Shown one piece after another: positions 45,690 through 57,327 of a stretch of DNA of 64,000 nt. The DNA is from Lamellibrachia columna (Eukaryota; Annelida; Polychaeta; Sabellida; Siboglinidae), in contig OY759266.1 in assembly GCA_963662155.1 (NCBI GenBank), positions 4,261,526 to 4,325,525 on the forward strand. The letters are read 5' to 3'. The position numbers were made by a program, and so were the translations under genes. The notes under the pieces were generated by a model. It searched no databases. It worked only from the letters and a program-made list of their open reading frames with translations, and had not been told where the DNA came from. Every line of letters begins with the position of its first letter. The stretch's first letter is position 1.

Positions 45690-45950
45690 TTGAAGCAATA
45701 ACCATTACTAGGGGGTGAGGGGCTAGGGTGTGGTGCCCGTGTAGAAAAACCTGCTGGTGGAGAAAAACCTCAGCATTTCTCCCAATGGTAATTCCGTACC
45801 CAGGGAACCCTAACGAAAGGTTTGACACTTTGTATCACACTTGGTGTCATTCACTTAAATAAATGCCCATTTTCTCACCCTGGTCATTCCATAGTCAAGG
45901 ACATCGTGGGAACATTTGACACTTTTTTAACCTTCCCCGGGGCAACTCGT
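45690..45950 (-). repeat. Right inverted-repeat module of the candidate DNA transposon
   Basis: The order GGTAATTCCGTACCCAGGGA, TTTGACACTTTG, TTAAATAAATGCCCATTTTC, TCACCCTGGTCATTCCATAG, CATTTGACACTTTTTT is the reverse complement of the left module subunits. Two subunits are visible. Confidence 0.75.
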
Positions 45951-46775
45951 CGTGTAACCAGGTGCTCATTGCAGCACGGTTATGTCCGACTCTGCCACTT
46001 CTCGTGACGTACTCGGGCGTCTTTCTTTTACGTGGCGCATAATTTCTCTGTGACACCGTTCTGTCTTTGGCGATGCTAGCCACGAAGTCCTGTTTAGTAT
46101 TTTGCTAAAGTAATCTATGATTCAGGGGAGATGCAACGGGCCCAATAGAGAGCCGAGGACTTGGTCGGGTTGCGTTTGTGTTTCATACTTTTCTTGAGCA
46201 CTTAATACAGATTTTTGTATTTTGCATAAAGATTGTCATTGCCTTATAAGCTAACGAGCTTGTTCCGGCCCGTTACAGTAAAAAATCTAAAAAGTATATG
46301 GAAATAAAAGCGAACGCACCAACGGACGTGTCGTCTGCAGCCGCAGCAGTGATCGGTCAAACCGGAAGCACGCGTGAGGCACCTGAAATGAAATTCCACT
46401 GATGATTAGCCGATTACCGTTTAAATAACTTTATCTGTTATCATGGTAATACCACTATATCCTGAACACACGCAATACTCCATATATGCTTACAAAGTTG
46501 TAAATTGGTTATAAACTTCGGATAGCTTTGTTAGACTTACCTCGGAAATCTGGGCGTCCCTCCCGACGGGTAGTCTTGACTGTAGGGCACCCAACCGTGC
46601 AGTGCCTTCACGCGTCACTTCCGGTAGCAGTGTGATCATCTGTTGCGTTTGAAGACGACATGATAACGTTTACGCCCAGTGCCTAGTCGCGAACGAGGTG
46701 TTCTGCCAACCCCAGACATTCTAGGACTGTTGGCGTTGCTAGTCCGTTGACACACACAGCTTCAGTTTGTCTTCA
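45951..46775. other. Region without recognised features
   Basis: Mixed-composition DNA between the right inverted-repeat module and the 70-bp satellite. I see no coding exon, RNA gene or known repeat. Confidence 0.4.
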
Positions 46776-47537
46776 CTTGGTGTCGTATAGTTCGGCACCA
46801 CCGCACGAGTTGCGTGGTCAAAGCGTCCATGACTTGACTCAACAACTTGGTGTCGTATAGTTCGGCACCACCGCACGTGTTGCGTGGTCAAAGCGTCCAT
46901 GACTTGACTCAACAACTTGGTGTCGTATAGTTCGGCACCACCGCACGTGTTGCGTGGTCAAAGCGTCCATGACTTGACTCAACAACTTGGTGTCGTATAG
47001 TTCGGTATCACCGCACGTGTTGCGTGGTCAAAGCGTCCATGACTTGACTCAACAACTTGGTGTCGTATAGTTCGGCACCACCGCACGTGTTGCGTGGTCA
47101 AAGCGCCCATGACTTGACTCAACAACTTGGTGTCGTATAGTTCGGTATCACTGCACGTGCTGCGTGGTCAAAGCGTCCATGACTTGACTCAACAACTTGG
47201 TGTCGTATAGTTCGGCACCACCGCACGTGTTGCGTGGTCAAAGCGTCCATGACTTGACTCAACAACTTGGTGTCGTATAGTTCGGTATCACCGCACGTGT
47301 TGCGTGGTCAAAGCGTCCATGACTTGACTCAACAACTTGGTGTCGTATAGTTCGGCACCACCGCACGTGTTGCGTGGTCAAAGCGTCCATGACTTGACTC
47401 AACAACTTGGTGTCGTATAGTTCGGTATCACCGCACGTGTTGCGTGGTCAAAGCGTCCATGACTTGACTCAACAACTTGGTGTCGTATAGTTCGGCATCA
47501 CTGCACGGGTTGCGTGGTCAAAGCGTCCATGACTTGG
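46776..47537. repeat. 70-bp satellite array, 11 copies, with dimeric higher-order structure
   Basis: Exact 70-bp period, units containing CTTGGTGTCGTATAGTTCGG and GTTGCGTGGTCAAAGCG. Copies differ chiefly at GGCACCACC versus GGTATCACC/CTG. From copy 4 to copy 10 these two types alternate strictly, giving a 140-bp higher-order unit. Confidence 0.97.
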
Positions 47538-47593
47538 GCTTACTTCCTGTCTGCCTCTTTCACCCTTCGTAGTGACGTGGGCTAGCAACCAGT

Positions 47594-47623
47594 CAACAAC
47601 AACAACAACAACAACAACAAAAC
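47594..47623. repeat. (CAA)n microsatellite
   Basis: Nine to ten CAA triplets directly after the satellite. Confidence 0.95.
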
Positions 47624-47923
47624 GACAAAAAAATAAATACTTTCTAACAGTCACTATACAAAGGGAGTAGGAAAGTTTCACAAATATGTGTGTATATTTA
47701 TATACTATGGTGCATTTCTATAATAACAATAATACTTCTATATTGTCAAAATCGTCAGGGACCCGAGCTCAGAGGCGCAACAATGCAGAATCGTGAAGCA
47801 TGACATCATGAAGCAGGGACCTACTCGTGACATATTAGGTCAGAATGACAGGCACTGTTAGTTAAGCCTACCAATTATAATGTTGGTCATTGTGAGTATT
47901 GTCTGGATAGTGGCTAGTCGGGG

Positions 47924-48485
47924 GTGATAGAGGGGGTGAGGAAGAGAGCGAGGGTGTTTGTGGGTGATTCGATAGTTAGGAAGACCGACAGAGTCTTAAA
48001 CAAGAGAGATGATGTGGTGGTCGGCTTGCCTGGAGCCAAAATAGAGGCGATAACTGAGAGGGTAAATAACATCGTAGGTTCGGGTAAGGGTGGATCTGTT
48101 TTAGTACACGTAGGGACAAATAACGTAGAGAGGGAGGGTACAACTGCCATAGTTAGGAAATATAGGCAGTTGGTCAGAACACTAAAACAGACGCGGGTTG
48201 AGCAGGTAATACTGTCAGGGATTTTACCAGTAATGGACAGGAGGGGTCACAAATATCGAAATTGTCGGGGGATGGCAATTAACACGTTAATCCAGTAACT
48301 ATGTAGGGAAGAAGAAGGTGGATTTATGGGGAAGTTTTGTTGGGAGGGCTGATATGTACATGAAGGATGGGCTTCATCTAAGTGGAAAGGGGGCAGCAGT
48401 ATTCGCGGACGAACTTTCAGCAGCAGTAGATAGTGGCATGGGTACAACGACAAATAGTTTTGGTAGTAAACATTGTTTAAACTAG
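47924..48485 (+). pseudogene. LINE ORF1 with SGNH-type esterase domain
   Basis: The frame contains FVGDSIVRKTDRVL (GDS block), VLVHVGTNNV (block with Gly and Asn), VILSGILPV and, after one frame change near 48,300, DLWGSF and KDGLHLSGKGAAVFADEL (DxxH block). These are the Ser/Gly/Asn/His blocks of SGNH hydrolases, known as the esterase domain in ORF1 of CR1-clade LINEs. Stops at 48,298 and the frame change make it inactive. Its role in retrotransposition is not settled. Confidence 0.85.
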
Positions 48486-50344
48486 AAGTGCAGGGGGGTT
48501 ACCTAGATGTGTCTCAAGCAGAACAAGAGGCCACAGACAAACCAATATCAAATCGTCCGAAAAACATCTCTGAAACAGGTTATAGATGCGTATATTTAAA
48601 TGCAAGGAGCATAGTAAATAAGAAAAACGAATTAAACATTATGGTAGAAGATATTGACCCTCACATAATTGGTATAACTGAATCATGGGCCAACATAGAC
48701 ATAACAGATGCTGAATTAGGACTGACAGGATACGTAATGTTTAGGAAAGATCGAATAGGAAGAAGGGGAGGGGGAGTTATTTTATATGTTAAAGAATCTA
48801 TTCAAGCTTATGAAATCAAATTAGAAAGGGAAGCAGATTGCGATGAAGCTATTTGGTGCAAAATTGTTTCAGGAAATTCAAAATTAACCACTGGATTAGT
48901 TTACCGAAGTCCAAACATAAACGAAGAGGACAACACAAAAATAAAAAACGCTATAAAGGAAGTTAGTAAAGAGGAATGTATCATAATGGGAGATTTTAAC
49001 CATGGACACATACAATGGAATTCTCTAGAGAGCACAGGGAGTGAGGACCAACAATTTATATTTTTAATCCAGGATAGCTTTTTTACTCAGCACGTGCTAG
49101 AACCAACCAGGGGAGAAAATGTATTAGATATAGTTTTGTCATCACAAAAAGAATTAGTGGACAATGTAAAAATACTTGAACCATTGGGTAACAGTGACCA
49201 TAATCAAATACATTTTGACATCAATGTAAAATCAGAAAGTAAAAATAAGAAAACGTACAAGAGAAACTTCCACAAAGGTAACTACAAAGATATGAGAAAA
49301 TACTTAGCAAAGCTAGATTGGAATAACATGCTGATGAATAAGACCGCAATTGAATGTTGGAATATTCTAAAATATGAAATTGAGAGTATCATCGATAAAT
49401 TTGTACCCTTCCAAAAACAAGGAAAACGGTGTAGAAAGAAACACTTGTCAAAAGAGGCTATTAGAAAAATAGTGTTAAAACAAACTATGTGGAGGGTTTA
49501 TAGGCGTACCGGAAAGGAAGAAGACTATGCAAATTACAAAGAGGCACTTAATGCAGCTACAACTGAAATCAGACAATCTAAAAGAAGCTATGAGCAAAAA
49601 CTAGCATGTAACATAAAAAATGACAGCAAGAGTTTTTATGCATATGTCAGGAGTAAACAAAACGTACAAGACAAAGTTGGACCTCTAGAAGACAGTGCTG
49701 GAAATATAATATCACAGGGGTTTTTAATGGCGGAAGACCTAAATGGTTACTTCAGTTCAGTGTTTACCAAAGAAGATATTAGTTCATTACCAGTTGCTGA
49801 TGCTAAATTTCAGGGGGCTAAATCTGATTATTTAGGACCTTTAGTTGTAACTCCAGAAATGGTAGCTAAGAAAATAAGGCAATGAAGGATAACAAATCAC
49901 CGGGAGTGGATGGGATTCCTCCAAAATTACTAATGGAAACAGAAGAAAAAAACAGTATACCACTTGCAAGAGTATTCAACTTGTCATTAAAAGAGGGAGT
50001 TGTTCCGTTTGAATGGAAAGAAGCAAACATCATACCATTATTTAAAAAGGGTTCGAGAAATAAGTCAGAAAATTACAGACCAGTGAGTTTAACGTCAGTG
50101 ATTTGTAAATTATTAGAAAGGTTAATTAAATACCATATGGTGGACTTCCTCGTTAAGCATAAATTATTAAATTCATCTCAACATGGATTCCTTAAAGCGA
50201 GGTCATGCTTAACAAATATGTTATGTTTTTTTGAAGAAATCACTAAGTGGATAGACGTGGGATCGCCAGTAGATATTATCTACTTAGATTTTCAGAAAGC
50301 TTTTGACAAAGTGCCACATCAAAGATTACTACTTAAATTAAAAG
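48473..50344 (+). pseudogene. LINE ORF2 endonuclease/reverse transcriptase, broken
   Basis: The endonuclease blocks are YLNARSIVNKKNELNIM, IIGITESWAN, FRKDRIGRRGGGVILYVKES, LVYRSPN, CIIMGDFNHG and NSDHNQIHFD. The RT begins at 49,885 after a one-base frame change: DNKSPGVDGIPPKLL, ANIIPLFKKG, NYRPVSLTSVICKLLERL, HGFLKARSCLTNML and [15 protein letters not shown]. It stops at the truncation point at about 50,344; the following codons to 50,394 belong to other DNA. Confidence 0.92.
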
Positions 50345-50384
50345 CCCAGGCGATAACATATCCTAAATTTAAATTTACCGTCTA

Positions 50385-50645
50385 CGTGGCATAACCCGTT
50401 ATACTATATAGTAGACATGTTTCAAGTTTCATTCACGAAACATAAAAAAGTGGCTGCGTCACATGATATTGTGTGGGCATACTAAAAACGTTTTTTCCAT
50501 ATCTCATTAATTTCCTCTTCTTAACTCCCGATGTTTTGACAGTATGTGTCTGCTGATGGTTCTCCATGTGTGCTATGTTTTCGTAAAACGCCTCTGTAAC
50601 AACGTGCCCCTGTATACAACTAGCCCCGGTCTCCCCTACGCCCCC
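50385..50645 (+). repeat. Dispersed repeat A, copy 1
   Basis: Shares, in order, GTTTCATTCACGAAACAT, CTCATTAATTTC, AACTCCCGAT, TATGTTTTCGTAAAACG, AACGTGCCCCTGTATA and CCCGGTCTCCC with 60,750-61,135. No coding potential. Confidence 0.85.
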
Positions 50646-50949
50646 GGTGGACAGAGTTATTCCGGAAATAGATCAAAGAAAAAACTCTGGTGATTAGTCC
50701 TTTTTCGAAGTCTTCTTCTATGTATGTCAGGTTGAACCCCCCTCCCACCCCACCCCCGCCCGATGACAGCATTCAACTTGTTTGCATGCTCTGATTTTGA
50801 TGCAACACATATGTATTCGGCGGTAGAATAAGAGTCAGGCCGCTGCTGACAATGCCAGTTTGCGGATGGTGTTGCTCCGCGTATTCATCTTCAGTTTGTT
50901 GTTACAAATGTTCATTTTGAATGATAGTGTTCTGTCGAGGTGAACGCCG

Positions 50950-53413
50950 AGGTGAACGCCGAGGTGTTGCTGTGCTGGCAAGCCTGGTTCCATTACTTCC
51001 GTTACTGTTCATCCTGACTCTCTGTCTGACCATCATCGCATTGACTGCAAAGCGGAACTTCAGGAACAATGAAACTGATGCGCTCCGAAACGATATCAAG
51101 TCTGCGTGTGCTGACATGACACTGTCTGCGGGCGCAAATGCTCGACAAGCAGAGGACTTGGTGGCGATGTACAACATCTTTCTCACTGACTGCCTTGACA
51201 AGCACGCCCCATGGCGCAACGTGCGTGTAAGAGACAACACACCACATCCCTTGTATGACTCTGACATCGACGACGCCAGGGAAAAGAAGCGGAAACTGGA
51301 GAATGTGTGGAGGAAAGCTAAACTGGAAATTCATCGGCAATTATATGTCACCTAATGTTCGAAATGAGCAACATCCCGAACTCCACTCGACGGCCCAAGG
51401 ATATATTTTCACATTTCTTCAGTGAAAAGATCGACAAACTCCTGTCGGGTCGGCAGGGCTTCAACACCATCAGATGAAAACCTGTATCCATGTGTTTGAT
51501 CCAACTACAAACTCAGAGATCACTGCGATTTATGGTACTTCTGACAAAACGTGCGTAATGGATCCTCTGTCTGCTAATCAGCTAAGGGACAATATCACCC
51601 GTATTGTGTCCGTCATCACACTGATTACAAATGCCTCTAAGGATGAGGCAATCATGCCAAGGCCGCATAAGCATGCAATTGTCCGTCCATCGCTGAAGGA
51701 GCCATCACTTTACAAAGACATCCCGAGCAACTACCGACCAGTGAGTAACCTCACACAATTTTCCAAGGTAATTGCGAAAGTAGTCGCACTTAGGACAATG
51801 ACGCACGTTTCTGATCAGCAAATTGTTGAGTGCTTTAAGTTAGCGTATCGGAAAAAAAAACATTGGACTGAAACGGCGCTACTGTACGTTACTAGTGCCA
51901 TCAAAACAGCCATGGACAATAAACAAGGAACAACCTTGGTTCTTGTTGATTTTAGTGCGGTCTTCGACACAATCAACCACGACATCTTGATTAGGCGATT
52001 ACGTTTGCTCTACGGCTTTGTTGGCAAAGCATTAGACTGGGTGATATCTTATCTTCAAGAGCAGACGCAGCGAGTAGTAATCGATGGCCAATCGTCGAGT
52101 ACAACTACTCTGACGGCGGGTGTCCCGCAAGGCTCTTTTCTCTGCTCTTTTCAGTGTACGTCCAGCCTAATGGCGACACTATTCGAGCCCATGGACTATT
52201 CTTCCACCACAGGGACGTCCGCAGGAATTTTTCCATGGATGGGCTAAAAAGAAGGAAGAAAAAAAGGCTGAACTTTTTCGGAAAAAAATTCAGATCGGGG
52301 GGGTAAGTTTCCCCCCCCCCCGCGGACGCCCATGTTCCACCACTATGCCAACGACTTTCAGATCTACTCACACTTCGACCTGAATCCGTCCGCTTTAGCG
52401 GCTGTTGTGCAGCAAATGGTGGATTGTTTGGATGACATAAAACAATGGATGGCATGAAATTCTATGTGTGTATGAATGACGGCAAGACACAGTATCTTCC
52501 ATCTGCACCCAAGTCTGCGGCTGCACTCGATGACGGCAGTGTGATTCGTGTTGGTGTTTCTACAATCACAGCTTCGCGATGTGTTCGAAATCTCGGTGTC
52601 TTCATTGACAGGCGCCCAGATATAAAAAGCAAGTGTCACAAACCGTCCGTGCATGCTCATTCTACCTCCGCCACATCAATCAAACCAGCCGTTTTCTGCA
52701 CAAACTGACAAAGGAACGCGTAGTCAATGCCATCATCACATCGCGGACTGACTACTGCAACACACTCTTATACGGCAGGCACGTCTGTAGTTAACATCGC
52801 GTGTCTGCAACGAATACATAACTCGGCTGCCAGATTGATTCTGCGTCGTCCACGTAGCGACAGTGCAAGGCCTCTGTTACAAGAACGTCACTGGCTGTAA
52901 CAGTTTGGAAGTGAAGCGTACTCGTATCCAAGATGGGGACCGCTCGTTCGAAGTGGCTGCGGCGTCCCTGTGGAACACGTTACCTAACTTTATTAAAACC
53001 TGTGACTGTCTCGCCAGCGTCAACTGTTGACTAAAGACACATTTCTTTCGTATCGCAAATTAGCTAACTTATTAAATTAAAAAATTAACTAAATTATTAA
53101 ATTATTTTTTATTATTAATCTTACATATACATTTATTTATTTATTTATTTATTAGTATTGTATTACTATATAATGATCGTGCTATATTAATTTTATAATA
53201 ATTCTTATTACTAGCAGCTAATATATTTATTTAGTTATTTCCTTACTTAGCAATTCTAAGCTATTTTATTGCTGTATTTATTTTAAATAATTCTTATTAT
53301 TAGTAGCATTTTAAATACATTTATTATTTTATATATTTTAATATGTTGTGAAGCGCCACGAACAATTTTGGATCTGGCGCTATACCAAATAAAATATATT
53401 ATTATTATTATTC
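50950..53413 (+). mobile_element. L2-like LINE, plus strand, decayed
   Basis: Frames give SNYRPVSNLTQFSKVIAKVV, TALLYVTSAIKTAMDNKQGT, LVLVDFSAVFDTINHDILI, LTAGVPQGSF and, after the inserted MITE, FHHYANDFQIYSHF. This has the catalytic block as YANDF instead of YADD. Then come RNLGVFIDRR, NSAARLILRRPR and the 3' end GGCGCTATACCAAATAAAAT plus (ATT)n. The tail matches the L2-like LINE at 41.1 kb. Numerous stops. Confidence 0.87.
52211..52334. mobile_element. 124-bp MITE with 9-bp target duplication
   Basis: The left end AGGGACGTCCGCAGG and the reverse complement of the right end CATGGGCGTCCGCGG are inverted repeats around GGxCGTCCGC. It is flanked on both sides by TTCCACCAC (52202-52210 and 52335-52343). 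The interior holds an A-rich tract and a G8/C12 tract. Removing one TTCCACCAC plus the element restores LINE coding continuity. Confidence 0.9.
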
Positions 53414-54699
53414 CAGGCAAAGTGTAGGCGCTTGTCTTTCTTCCTCAGATTGACACCTCAGATAACCAACTTAGAAGTTTGAATAGAAAGTAGATATATG
53501 TTTTTTATTGAAAACAGTTTTGGTGTAGGGTCTATTGCAAAGTGTCTAAAATACGCAAAAAGGTTTTTCAATTTTGTTCTGTACCTGTTACGAACAATAC
53601 CCTGTTCTTACAACAATAATGATTGGCAAATAACCTAATTGTTGATTGCCGCATCTTTGCAGATAAAAAGTTATCTTTCTTTTATTATTTGCATGTTGTT
53701 GAGATTCTAGAATATGTGACACGAGGAGATGAATGACGCACCATCAACTTAATTTTTCAACCCGTGTCACACATGTGTACCCCATTAGCGTAAACATTTC
53801 CATATTTTCATCATCCAGTACTACGACAAATCACCAGTTCTCTGGCATATACAGGGGAAGACCACAGTATAAAATTGCGTTGGTGGCCATGTTAACGTTT
53901 TGTCTGATTATAAGGAAACGTGACCACTAAAAATTCTGAATTTTTTTCACAGCAGCTGCCATCATATCATTGACATGCTGACCAAGTTTTGTCAAAATCA
54001 CATACCTTCAGCTCTTTTAAAACGTAAAAATGGCCATGTATTCATGCGCCCAGGAAGGTTAACTGTGGTCTGACCCCTACAGCTAGCATGCAATCGGTCA
54101 TCTCAAGCACTTTGCCGAGGAGCCGTCGAGGTGGAAGATGTCAAGCCGCCCATAGATCAAAGGACAGAACTCCGGTGATTAGTCCTTTTTGAAGTCATCT
54201 TGGACATGTGTTCTGTCCGGTTGTGCAGCTAATTCGTCCGTGATTTTCCTGGACATAACCCGGCTTGTTCTTTGATGATTTTTTTCCGTTAACACTCAAC
54301 TAATAAGTTCAAAACTCTCAGGTCCCAAAACATTTTAAAAGACATTCCTCGAGTGCCCTTGAGGGGGTTGGCTTATTTTTTGTGCATGTAACCTATTGCG
54401 CCGCCACACGCTAGCATGGTAAACTAATGGGGTGATTAAGCTTGGCCCCACTTGCTCCCCCCACCCCCGGGATCGTAGATACGTCACTACTTAATCAATT
54501 CCCCCCTGTAGATGCGTTTACACCAGTAGTGATACGTTACACCGACCTGTTTAACCATTGTTGCCTTAATAAAGTCGCTGTCCTGGAATAGGAAACGCTT
54601 ACCCGGATCACTCCTATAAAGAAACAGCCTGCATATCTTGTAGAGATTACCCTAGGTGAGCTCGGTTCACTTGATCGACGTCCCTCAAAAACAAGCGGA
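53414..54699. other. Intergenic; contains dispersed repeat B
   Basis: No coding feature recognised. A block at 54,150-54,215 (GGTGATTAGTCCTTTTT and neighbours) matches 50,670-50,735. The rest is unassigned. Confidence 0.45.
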
Positions 54700-54815
54700 C
54701 GCAGACTCCTCCGCTGGCTGACTTCCCTCCAAAGCAGATGGAAGTGGACTATTCCGCTTGCTGACTTCCCTCCAAAGCAGACGGAGGTGGACTATTCCGC
54801 TTGCTGACTGCCGAC
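54700..54815. repeat. About 52-bp direct repeat, 2-3 copies
   Basis: Repeated GCTGACTTCCCTCCAAAGCA followed by GA(T/C)GGA(A/G)GTGGACTATT. Confidence 0.85.
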
Positions 54816-55874
54816 GCGCGGCTGCACCTGGCGCACAATGTATTCTCGGCGATGCGAACCAAGTCGAAAGCTCTGCTCTTTCTGCGATTTGGTAAGTTCT
54901 TCCTTTTTTTGGTATGTCTCTTTGCATAGTCACGATATTGTTCTTTGTCACATTGTACAAATGTGCTAGAGAAAGTATTGCCACCAACGAACTCCACTGT
55001 TTTCGCAACGTACGCATTGACAATGCAATGAAAGTGACTTTCTTGTATCTTTTTTTTATTTTATCATACGTTTATATAATTTTGAGTTCCCAAGTATACG
55101 CCATATCCGAAAGCTGGATTATTGAATGAAATAGGTGTTATTTACTGGTGGAGGTACACATGGGTTGTAGGTGATTTCCCACACGTACACGTTAGTATTG
55201 CTAATATTGGTGATTTGTTGGGGGTGCTAACAAACCAGCTCTCCGAAACGACCGGCTTGACTATGAAATACGCAACCCCTAAAAAAGATATTGGACTTAT
55301 CAGTATTTTTAGCAATTATTTCAATAGAATTACTTTTGAAATTGACTACAAAAACAGGTTCATTGTAAAAATAAAAAACACTTAAGTGATCAAAATGCCT
55401 ATGAAAATCGATGTGATGTGTAAAATAGTCTTATGCTGTGGAAATGTGGAATGTTTTAGGCTAAATAAGCTAAACATAAATATACGATTATGTAGTAACA
55501 AAACCCGATTGTAGGCCTAGTAGTACAATTTAGCCATTGTGAGTTGGCCTTGTGATATATCATTAGCTACTTCCACAATCGAACAATGCGATTTTGGCAA
55601 TGCGAAGTGAGTATTAATAGACACGGCGTCTTTCTGACAAAACTTGTCAGTTCAGTGAAAGCAGGAACATTCCTGATAATTTACGATCAATGATACGATC
55701 AGTACTATTATTTAGTAGATTCTGTAGTGTCGTTCTTCCGACAGTTTCCGTGTTTTCAGTGGCAAATTTAATGGGGGGGGATTTGTCCATGCCCCATGGC
55801 TTATTTTTTTTTCGTATGTTACCTGTAGTGCCACTACATTGTAACGTGACAAACAATTGGGTGGTTAAACTTGT
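54816..55874. other. Region without recognised features
   Basis: AT-rich DNA with short open frames lacking any recognisable family. Confidence 0.4.
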
Positions 55875-56600
55875 TCCCCCTTTGCCCTCCCCATTGGCCT
55901 CCTCTTTGGCCTCACCTTTGGACTCCCCTCTGGCCTCCCCTTTGACCTCCACTTTGGCCTCCCCCTTTGGTTTCCTCTCTGGCCTCCCACTCTGGCACCC
56001 CCCTCTGGCGCCCCCATATGGCCTTCCATTTGGCCTCCTCCCTCTGGCTTCCCCCTTTTGCCTCCCCTTTGAACTCCCCGTTTGGCCTCCCCTTTGGCCT
56101 CCCCTTTGGCCTCCCCATTGGCCTCCCCTTTGGCCTCCCCCCTCTGGTCTCCCCTTTGGCCTTCCCGTTTGGTCTCCCACTCTGGCCTCCCCTATAGCGC
56201 CCTCTATGGTCTTCCATTTGGCCTCCCTCTTTGGCCTCCCCGTTTAACCTCCCCTTTGGCCTCCCCCTTTGGCCTCCACATTTGGCCTCCCCTTTGACCT
56301 CCCCACTGGTCTCCCCTTTGGCCTCCACTTTCGCCCCCTCTTTGGTCTCCACCTCTGGCCTCCCATTCAGGCCTCCCCCTCATGCCTCCCCCTCTGGCCT
56401 CCCCGTTAACTCCTCTTTGGCCTCCCTTTTGACCTCCCAATTTGGCCTCCCCGTTTGGCCTCCCCGTTTGGCCTCCCCGTTTGGCCTCCCCTTTGGCCTC
56501 CCCATTAGCCTCCTCTTTGGCCTCCCGCTTTGGCCTCCCCTCTGGCATCCCATTTGGCCTCCCCTCTGGCATCCCATTAGGCCTCCCCTTTGCGAGATCC
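55875..56600. repeat. 12-bp pyrimidine-rich tandem repeat (TTTGGCCTCCCC)n
   Basis: About 60 degenerate copies. The plus strand is strongly pyrimidine-biased. Long open frames on both strands (GLPFGLP- and GGQRGGQ-type) are by-products of the period. Confidence 0.97.
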
Positions 56601-57296
56601 TAGATACGCCACTGGTGGTTTTCTCAGAACTTTGCCTCGTTTCGTGAATCCTGAAAACTACACAATCCACAAAATGACCAATAGTGGGCATCGAGACAAC
56701 CGACCAAAGGAAGAAATAGGATAAAGGAGATTCTCCTGCTGGAGATGAAATAAATGAAGGATTGAAGCATACGCAGTACACTGCTACAATGCGGATTTGT
56801 GTTAATGAAGATATCAAGGGTATCTTTTCATGCATTCTGTAGCCACCTTTTATAGAAAATATAACCATATAAAATGTGTGACACAAATCTAATTATTTCT
56901 TCACGGTGGCGGGCATTGGTTAAAAAGAAGATTATTTGAAAAATAAGAAAACACTGGAGATATGACAAAATTGGCAAAAATTAGATCTCCTTCCCAAAGC
57001 AGGAGACTTGGCACTTCTGGACAGAGCCCGCTCCACCCGTTTTAGCATTTAGCATCTCCAACTTCCCAGGCACCGAACTCACCACGGTGTTTACCGGTGT
57101 AACATAGCTACGGTTCTAAGATCAACTTGTTATGAACGTGGTGCGATTGATTTTTGTGTTATCACTGCTTGAATCATTAATAAGCCATCGCTTCGGCTGT
57201 GCGCGCCTTGTTGTGATGGGCGATGATTGATGCACTTGTGTCTGCTTCGGACCACGTGGATGTATCTAACGGAGATATGTCAACACTTATGGTGTA

Positions 57297-57298
<2 letters not shown>
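56601..57298. other. Region without recognised features
   Basis: No coding or repeat family recognised. Confidence 0.4.

Positions 57299-57327
<29 letters not shown>

Larger units (their letters stand above)
47900..50344 (+). mobile_element. CR1-like LINE, 3'-truncated
   Basis: It comprises an esterase-type ORF1 and an endonuclease/RT ORF2, listed separately. The element breaks off in the RT domain straight after FDKVPHQRLLLKLKA; the catalytic FADD block and 3' end are missing. Loss of the 3' end is not what target-primed reverse transcription produces, so a later deletion or recombination is implied. Upstream limits are uncertain. Confidence 0.88.

Noticed and set aside
54685..55023. 112-codon minus-strand open frame
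   Set aside because: It overlaps a 52-bp direct repeat and has no recognisable domain.
55647..56886. Gly/Arg- and Pro/Leu-rich open frames on both strands
   Set aside because: They come from the 12-bp pyrimidine-rich repeat.
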